DNA from: Bryobacterales bacterium
Lineage (GTDB): Bacteria; Acidobacteriota; Terriglobia; Bryobacterales; Bryobacteraceae
DNA length: 10,986 nucleotides
Direction: 5' to 3'
NCBI GenBank assembly: GCA_003487005.1
Contig: DNFG01000255.1
Location: forward strand, 1 to 10,986
In this document: piece by piece, positions 6,473-10,986 of the stretch
Layout of the letters: each line of letters begins with the position of its first letter
How positions within the stretch are numbered: position 1 is the stretch's first letter
Program-made: the position numbers and the translations under genes
Notes under the pieces: model-generated
Database searches by the model: none
Told to the model about the DNA's origin: nothing
The model's input: only the letters and a program-made list of their open reading frames with translations

Positions 6473-7576
6473 ATGCCTGATCCCCCATCCAGTCTGATCC
6501 TGTTGAGTGACGCCGAAGCGCGGGCCCTTCGCGCACCCGCGCGCCTCGAATCCGCCCGGGCCCGGGCCATCGCCGCGGGTCCCTTCTCGGTCACCTTCGC
6601 CCGGCCCGATGGCGGCACGCCCGCCGGCCGCCACGACTACTTCTCCGAAGGGCCCTACTGGTGGCCGGATCCCCAAAACCCCGGCGGCCCCTACATCCGC
6701 CGCGATGGGGTCGTCAACCCCGGCCGCTTCACGCGCAACCACGATGACCTCGGCCGCATGGGCGAATCCATCCTGACCCTCGCCCTCGCGGCATGGCTCC
6801 ACCACGACGAACCCGCCGCGCGCCGGGCCTGGCATCTCGCCGAGGTCTGGTTCGTGGCCGAGGCCTCGCGCATGACCCCCGATCTCGAATTCGGCCAGGC
6901 CATCCGCGGCCGGACCACCGGCCGAGGCATCGGATTGATCGATACCCGCGGCTTCCTCTGGGCCGTCCAGGGCCTCGCGCTCCTGCGGCGGAAGTATCCC
7001 GACCCCCGCATCGACACAGCCGTCGTCGAATGGTTCCGGCAGTTCGTGCAGTGGATGCGCTGGTCCGGCAAGGGCCGCGATGAACTCTACAACGGCAACA
7101 ACCATTCCACCTGGTGGGTTGCCCAGGTCGCCGCCTACTCGCTCTTCGCCGGCATCCCCGGCGCGGTCACCCAGTGCTGGGACCTCTACCGCGACTACCT
7201 CGTCCCTCATCAGTTCCGCCCCGACGGCAGCCAACCTCTCGAAGAAGCGCGAACCCGCTCGCTCAGCTACTCCATGATGAACCTCGACGGCTTCGCCATC
7301 ATCTGCCGGATGGCGAAACGGGCGGGCGTGGACCTGTGGACCCACCGGACAAGCGAAGGCGCCGGAATCCTCCGGACATTGGAGTATCTTGTCCCATTCA
7401 TCGAAGAACCCGCGAAGTGGAAGCTGCCCCAAATCACGCCGCCCGGCCCCAGCCGCGGCACGGCAACCGGCCTCGCCGGGCTCGACCTGCCAGACCGCCG
7501 GCCCTGGCTCGCCCTGCAACGCAAATGGGGCACTCCCGGCAACGCCTGGGGCCTGCTCCTCGATGGGTTGCTGTAA
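6473..7576 (+). CDS. Alginate lyase family protein (PL5-like alpha/alpha toroid)
   Basis: A 367-aa protein of the alginate-lyase superfamily, which cleaves uronate-containing polysaccharides by beta-elimination. HDYFSEGPYWWPDPQNPGGPYIRRDG (54-79) is the family's N-terminal signature. YNGNNHSTWW (206-215) holds the Asn-His pair used in PL5 catalysis, and EEARTRSLSYSMMNLDGF (257-274) supplies an Arg and Tyr266 in the place of the catalytic Arg/Tyr region. The C-terminal helices are complete. The ATG at 6473 is chosen because the family signature follows about 50 residues later and upstream frame lies antisense to DUF1579. The N-terminus MPDPPSSLILLSDAEARAL has no signal peptide, which is odd for a family normally exported. 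Substrate is unproven: many environmental homologues act on other glycans or are untested. Confidence 0.85.
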   Translation: MPDPPSSLILLSDAEARALRAPARLESARARAIAAGPFSVTFARPDGGTPAGRHDYFSEGPYWWPDPQNPGGPYIRRDGVVNPGRFTRNHDDLGRMGESILTLALAAWLHHDEPAARRAWHLAEVWFVAEASRMTPDLEFGQAIRGRTTGRGIGLIDTRGFLWAVQGLALLRRKYPDPRIDTAVVEWFRQFVQWMRWSGKGRDELYNGNNHSTWWVAQVAAYSLFAGIPGAVTQCWDLYRDYLVPHQFRPDGSQPLEEARTRSLSYSMMNLDGFAIICRMAKRAGVDLWTHRTSEGAGILRTLEYLVPFIEEPAKWKLPQITPPGPSRGTATGLAGLDLPDRRPWLALQRKWGTPGNAWGLLLDGLL

Positions 7577-7602
7577 CAAACCCCGTCCCGCGCGATTTTT
7601 TC

Positions 7603-7608
7603 TTGACA
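7603..7608 (+). promoter_or_regulatory. Consensus -35 (TTGACA) upstream of the small membrane protein
   Basis: A perfect TTGACA follows a T6 run (7596-7601) in the 84-bp gap after the lyase-like gene. No good -10 is found 16-19 nt downstream; the nearest candidates, AATAGA (7630) and TAGAAA (7632), are 21-23 nt away. The membrane protein probably has its own promoter here, but the -10 is unresolved. Confidence 0.4.
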
Positions 7609-7649
7609 CACCCGCCCGGCCTGCCCCTCAATAGAAAGACGGCTTTTCG

Positions 7650-7656
7650 AGGAGGT
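7650..7656 (+). promoter_or_regulatory. Strong Shine-Dalgarno of the membrane protein gene
   Basis: AGGAGGT is a perfect anti-SD match 4 nt before the ATG at 7661. It is by far the strongest RBS in the window and settles the start. Confidence 0.85.
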
Positions 7657-7660
7657 TTGC

Positions 7661-8224
7661 ATGACCGAGTTGTCTGCGCTCTGGATGCCGGTCGTCGCAT
7701 CGGCCGCGCTGGTCTTCGTGGTGAGTTCGATTCTCAACACCATCCTGCCCTGGCACAAGGGCGACTACCGGCAGGTCCCCAACGAAGACCGGGCACGCGA
7801 CGCATTGCGTCCACTCGGCATCCCGCCCGGCGATTACGTCCTGCCGCGGGCCTCAAGCATGAAAGACATGGGCTCGCCGGAGTACCAGAAGAAGCTCGCG
7901 GAAGGCCCGGTCATCCTCATGACCGTCCGGCCGAACGGCCAGATGTCCATGGGCGCCAGCCTCATCCAGTGGTTTGTCTTCTGTCTGGTCGCCGGCCTGT
8001 TCGCCGCTTACGTCGCCGGACGCGCCCTGCCCCCAGGAGCCCATTATCTGGCCGTGTTCCGGTTTGCCGGAGTCACCGCGTTCGCCGCCTACTCGCTCGC
8101 CCTCTGGCCCATGTCGATCTGGTACGGGCGGTCGTGGACCTCAACCCTCAAAGCCAACATCGATGGCCTGATCTACGGCCTGCTGACCGCCGGCACCTTC
8201 GGCTGGCTTTGGCCCGGCGCTTAA
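7661..8224 (+). CDS. Uncharacterised four-helix membrane protein
   Basis: I do not recognise a named family. The 187-aa protein has a first membrane helix at about 7-29. A soluble stretch at 30-98 follows, with [38 protein letters not shown] and [18 protein letters not shown]. Three more helices lie at about 99-120, 128-149 and 167-185. The loop looks conserved in style, with charged and proline-rich turns and no metal-binding or catalytic motif that I can name. No cleavable signal peptide is evident. An optimal RBS, a consensus -35 upstream and normal codon use support a real, well-translated gene. It stands alone on its strand: the lyase-like gene ends 84 bp upstream, and convergent glgX ends 9 bp downstream. 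Function unknown; membrane location inferred. Confidence 0.85.
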   Translation: MTELSALWMPVVASAALVFVVSSILNTILPWHKGDYRQVPNEDRARDALRPLGIPPGDYVLPRASSMKDMGSPEYQKKLAEGPVILMTVRPNGQMSMGASLIQWFVFCLVAGLFAAYVAGRALPPGAHYLAVFRFAGVTAFAAYSLALWPMSIWYGRSWTSTLKANIDGLIYGLLTAGTFGWLWPGA

Positions 8225-8233
8225 ACCCCGCGC

Positions 8234-10360
8234 TCAGGACGGCTCCGCGGGCTTGGGCATCAGCAGCACAATCACCGAACGCGGCCCCGCCTCCACGTTG
8301 CGCCCCGCACGCAGGTTCCGGTTCTCGCGCTGGGGATCGAACGTGTCCACCACCACCCGCCAACTCTTGCCCCAACGCGTTGGCAGCTTGAACTGAATCG
8401 GCTCGTGGTGCGCATTGAACAGCAGCAGGAAGCTGTCGTCCACGATCCGTTCACCTCGCGGCCCGGGATCGGGAATCCGCTGCCCGTTCAGAAACACGCC
8501 CACCGACTTCGCGAACGCCTGCTCCCAGTCATGGCGCGTCATCTCCTTGCCCGACGGCGTCAGCCACGCGATGTCCTCCTCCCCCTGGCCGTGGACGGCG
8601 CGGCCCTCGAACCAGCGCCGCCGCCGGAACGTGGGGTGGTGCAGCAACAGCCGGATCAGCCGCCGCGTGAAGTTCAGCAGATCGACATCGACGTTCGACC
8701 AGTCATACCAGGACACCTCGTTGTCCTGGCAGTACGCATTGTTGTTGCCGCCCTGCGTCCGCCCGATTTCATCCCCGCCCAGCAGCATCGGCACACCCTG
8801 GCTGAGCAGCAGTGTGACGAGAAAATTCCGCTGCTGCCGCGCGCGCAGGGCGAGGATCTCGGGGTCTCGCGTCGTCCCCTCGGCGCCGCAATTCCAGCTG
8901 CGATTGTGACTCTCGCCGTCCCGGTTGTCCTCGCCGTTGGCTTCGTTGTGCTTGCCGTTGTAGCTCACCAGATCGCGCAGCGGAAAGCCGTCGTGCGCCG
9001 TGATGAAATTGATGCTCGCCACCGGCCGGCGGCCGTTCGACCGGTACAGGTCCGAACTCCCCGTGAACCGGTACGCAAATTCCGGCAGCGTGCGATCCGC
9101 GCCCCGCCAGTAGTCGCGCATCGTGTCGCGATACCGCCCGTTCCATTCCGTCCAGCCCGGCGGGAAATTGCCCACCTGGTAACCGCCCTCGCCCAGGTCC
9201 CACGGTTCGGCAATCAGCTTCACCTGGCTGATCACCGGGTCCTGGTGGATGATGTCGAAGAACGCGCCCAACCGGTCCACCGCGTGCAGCTCGCGCGCCA
9301 GCGCCGAGGCCAGGTCGAAGCGGAAGCCATCGACGTGCATCTCGGTCACCCAGTACCGCAGGCTGTCCATGATGAGTTGCAGCGACCGCGGATGCATCAT
9401 GTTCAGCGTGTTGCCGCACCCGGTGTAGTCCATGTAATAGCGCCGGTCGGCCGTCAGACGGTAATAACTGGCGTTGTCGACCCCGCGGAAGCAGAGCGTG
9501 GGCCCCAGATGATTCCCCTCCGCCGTGTGGTTGTAAACCACGTCGAGAATCACCTCGAGTCCCGCCTTGTGCAGCGTCTTTACCATCTGCTTGAACTCGC
9601 CCACCTGCTCCCCGTGGTAGCCCGCCGAACTGTAACGGCACTCCGGCGCGAAATAGCCGATCGAGTTATAACCCCAATAATTACTGAGCCCCAGTTCCAC
9701 CAGGTGCCGGTCGTTAATGAAGTGGTGCACTGGCAGCAATTCGATCGACGTCACCCCGAGCGAGAGCAGATATTCAAGAATCGCCGGCGACGCCAGCCCC
9801 GCGTACGTGCCCCGCAACTCCGCCGGCACCCCCGGATGCTTCATCGTCAGACCCTTCACGTGCATCTCGTAGATGATCGTGTCCGGCCACGAAATGCCCG
9901 GCGGACGGTCGTCCCCCCAGTCGAAATGCGGATCCACCACCACACACTTCGGCAACGCCGGCGCCGAATCGCGCGTGTCCGGCTGCAAGTCCCCCTCCGG
10001 CGCGCCGATCCGGTACCCAAAAGCGATGTCGCTCCACTGCACCCGCCCCGAAATCGCCCGCGCATACGGGTCAAACAAGAGCTTCTGGGGATTGAACCGG
10101 TGTCCCGACGACGGCGCATACGGACCATGCACCCGGAATCCATACATCTGCCCCGGCTTCAGTCCCGGTACGTACCCGTGCCACACCAGATCCGTCTGCT
10201 CCAGGAGCGGAATCCGCGCGGTTTCGTGATCGCCCGAGTTCCGGTCGAACAGGCAAAGCTCCACGCCGGTCGCATTTTCGGAGAACAGGGCGAAGTTCAC
10301 ACCCGCCCCGTCCCAGGTCGCGCCCAGCGGGTAGGGGCGGCCCGGCCAGATTGTCGGCAT
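8234..10360 (-). CDS. glgX: Glycogen debranching enzyme (GH13_11, GlgX/TreX-like)
   Basis: Hydrolyses alpha-1,6 branch linkages in glycogen or its limit dextrins in the cytoplasm, supplying linear maltodextrins. The 708-aa protein starts with a CBM48 domain (about 8-150), followed by the GH13 barrel. Conserved region I is DVVYNH (273-278). Region II is DGFRFDLA (344-351), with nucleophile Asp349. Region III is LIAEPWD (382-388), with acid/base Glu385. Region IV is FITAHDG (452-458), with Asp457. GGDEIGRTQGGNNNAYCQDNEVSWYDW (528-554) is a GlgX/TreX hallmark, and a C-terminal beta-sandwich closes the protein. Length fits the TreX/GlgX range, and all catalytic residues are present. The start is ATG at 10360, with the CBM48 strand beginning at once; no SD is visible. 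No other glycogen gene lies in the window. It diverges from the peptidase gene across 49 bp. Confidence 0.96.
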   Translation of the reverse strand: MPTIWPGRPYPLGATWDGAGVNFALFSENATGVELCLFDRNSGDHETARIPLLEQTDLVWHGYVPGLKPGQMYGFRVHGPYAPSSGHRFNPQKLLFDPYARAISGRVQWSDIAFGYRIGAPEGDLQPDTRDSAPALPKCVVVDPHFDWGDDRPPGISWPDTIIYEMHVKGLTMKHPGVPAELRGTYAGLASPAILEYLLSLGVTSIELLPVHHFINDRHLVELGLSNYWGYNSIGYFAPECRYSSAGYHGEQVGEFKQMVKTLHKAGLEVILDVVYNHTAEGNHLGPTLCFRGVDNASYYRLTADRRYYMDYTGCGNTLNMMHPRSLQLIMDSLRYWVTEMHVDGFRFDLASALARELHAVDRLGAFFDIIHQDPVISQVKLIAEPWDLGEGGYQVGNFPPGWTEWNGRYRDTMRDYWRGADRTLPEFAYRFTGSSDLYRSNGRRPVASINFITAHDGFPLRDLVSYNGKHNEANGEDNRDGESHNRSWNCGAEGTTRDPEILALRARQQRNFLVTLLLSQGVPMLLGGDEIGRTQGGNNNAYCQDNEVSWYDWSNVDVDLLNFTRRLIRLLLHHPTFRRRRWFEGRAVHGQGEEDIAWLTPSGKEMTRHDWEQAFAKSVGVFLNGQRIPDPGPRGERIVDDSFLLLFNAHHEPIQFKLPTRWGKSWRVVVDTFDPQRENRNLRAGRNVEAGPRSVIVLLMPKPAEPS

Positions 10361-10368
10361 AAGCTGTC

Positions 10369-10398
10369 AGTGTATCCATTGACGGCCTCGCGTCACAA
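10369..10398 (-). promoter_or_regulatory. Candidate glgX promoter
   Basis: On the minus strand TTGTGA (10398-10393) and TACACT (10374-10369) are separated by 18 nt, each matching consensus at 4 of 6 positions. Transcription would start about 5 nt before the glgX ATG, giving a nearly leaderless mRNA, which fits the absent SD. The opposite strand carries TTGACG (10379-10384) in the same 49-bp gap, so promoters of the two divergent genes may overlap. Confidence 0.35.
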
Positions 10399-10399
10399 T

Positions 10400-10405
10400 G
10401 GAGGG
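10400..10405 (+). promoter_or_regulatory. Ribosome binding site of the M24-type peptidase gene
   Basis: GGAGGG lies 4 nt before the ATG at 10410 and selects it over an in-frame ATG at 10398, which overlaps this site and has no SD of its own. Confidence 0.7.
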
Positions 10406-10409
10406 CAGG

Positions 10410-10986
10410 ATGCTCACCAAACGAGATTGGCCCGATTTCGGCCGCGCCGCCACCCCCCCGCCCTTCCGTGTCACCCGCGACACCTACGCCCGCCGCCATG
10501 AACTCCTCCGCGCCCGCCTCCGCGACGCCGGCGCCTCCCACCTGCTCGTCTACGGCGACCGCGAACACTTCGCCAATCTCCTCTGGACCGCCGGTCTCGA
10601 CCCGCGCTTCGAGGAGGCCCTCCTCATTCTCACCGCCGGCCGCGACCCCCTCCTCCTCCTCGGCAACGAGTGCGTCAACTACGTCCCCGCCTCCCCCGCC
10701 CCCCTGCGCATCGAACGCTACCAGCCCTTCTCCCTCCCCGATATGCCCCGCGAGCATTCGCGCCCCCTCGCCGAAATCCTCCGCGACGAAGGCCTCGACG
10801 CCCACGCCCGCGTCGCCTTCGCCGGCTGGAAGGACTACGCCGAACCCCACCAGATCGACGCCCCCTCCTACCTCGTCGACGCCGTCCGCTTCGCCTCCGG
10901 CTTCGAGAATGTCACCTCCGCCGCCGGGTGGTTCACCGATGCCCGCGACGGCGTCCGCACCACCGCCGATCCCGCCGAAATCGCCT
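10410..10986 (+). CDS. M24-family (Xaa-Pro peptidase-like) protein, N-terminal part
   Basis: The first 192 codons of a gene cut by the window edge. The reading frame is open throughout. The visible part fits a creatinase/prolidase N-terminal domain. After a short leader it has a helix with TYARRHELLRARLRDAGAS, then LLVYGDREHFANLLWTAGLDPRFEEALLIL, a pattern typical of M24-type aminopeptidases, and near the edge TADPAEIA, which resembles the segment joining the N-terminal domain to the pita-bread catalytic domain. The metal-binding residues lie beyond the window, so activity cannot be judged. It would remove N-terminal residues preceding proline, or be a related non-peptidase such as creatinase. 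The start at 10410 is fixed by a good RBS. Codon use is extreme: 46 of the first 60 codons end in C. Confidence 0.8.
   Translation, partial: MLTKRDWPDFGRAATPPPFRVTRDTYARRHELLRARLRDAGASHLLVYGDREHFANLLWTAGLDPRFEEALLILTAGRDPLLLLGNECVNYVPASPAPLRIERYQPFSLPDMPREHSRPLAEILRDEGLDAHARVAFAGWKDYAEPHQIDAPSYLVDAVRFASGFENVTSAAGWFTDARDGVRTTADPAEIA

Noticed and set aside
7565..7601. GGGTT/AACCC hairpin around the lyase-like gene stop followed by a T6 run
   Set aside because: The T-run begins about 12 nt after the stem, too far for a standard intrinsic terminator; the T-run more likely belongs to the promoter region ahead of the membrane protein.
5918..7609. A 563-codon minus-strand frame that would extend the DUF1579 protein through the lyase-like gene
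   Set aside because: The N-terminal 400 residues are low-complexity Gly/Ala/Glu-rich shadow of the lyase gene; only the last 154 residues match a real family, and ATG 6382 begins exactly there.
8226..8251. CCCGCG/CGCGGG inverted repeat across the convergent ends of the membrane protein gene and glgX
   Set aside because: Six-bp stem with a 13-nt loop and no T-run on either side; in this GC-rich context it is likely chance.
8405..10501. A 698-codon open frame on the plus strand antisense to glgX
   Set aside because: Arginine/proline/histidine-rich composition with no domain or hydrophobic pattern; it mirrors the codon structure of glgX, whose catalytic motifs are intact on the other strand.

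Overview
The window is GC-rich bacterial chromosome, densely packed with short intergenic gaps. It holds nine complete protein genes and one gene cut by the right edge. I see no rRNA, tRNA, CRISPR array, insertion sequence or phage gene. The gene set (Glu dehydrogenase, PD40 propeller protein, ThiE, two APC permeases, DUF1579, alginate-lyase-like protein, GlgX, M24 peptidase), the TTG starts and the weak or absent Shine-Dalgarno sequences would fit a soil-type Acidobacteriota (Solibacter/Bryobacter-like). That placement is an impression from protein flavour, not a demonstrated assignment.

Layout. Left block: gdhA (1364->87, minus) lies downstream of a TolB/PD40-type beta-propeller gene (2357->1494, minus). 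The 129-bp gap between them contains a perfect AT-rich dyad and GC-rich hairpins. The propeller gene diverges from thiE across only 25 bp, where one near-symmetric -10-like element could serve both directions. thiE (2383-3009) overlaps an APC permease (2988-4415) by 22 bp. A second APC permease of the CAT type (4420-5874) follows after 4 bp, so the three look like one operon. It ends at a strong hairpin plus T-run that overlaps the stop codon of the convergent DUF1579 gene (6382->5918). DUF1579 diverges from an alginate-lyase-family gene (6473-7576). Next comes an unrecognised four-helix membrane protein (7661-8224) with an excellent RBS, convergent with glgX (10360->8234). glgX diverges from the truncated M24-type peptidase gene (10410 to the edge).

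Functional picture: amino-acid and peptide metabolism (Glu dehydrogenase, two amino-acid permeases, a peptidase), thiamine phosphate synthesis, and carbohydrate handling (glycogen debranching, polysaccharide-lyase fold). Apart from the thiE-permease-permease unit, the genes look like ordinary neighbours rather than one pathway. I found no convincing novel defence or mobile system. The most useful second-look items are the shared divergent promoter, the thiE-permease operon, the dyad upstream of gdhA, the leaderless alginate-lyase-like protein, the unknown membrane protein, and a strong shift toward C-ending codons at the right end.
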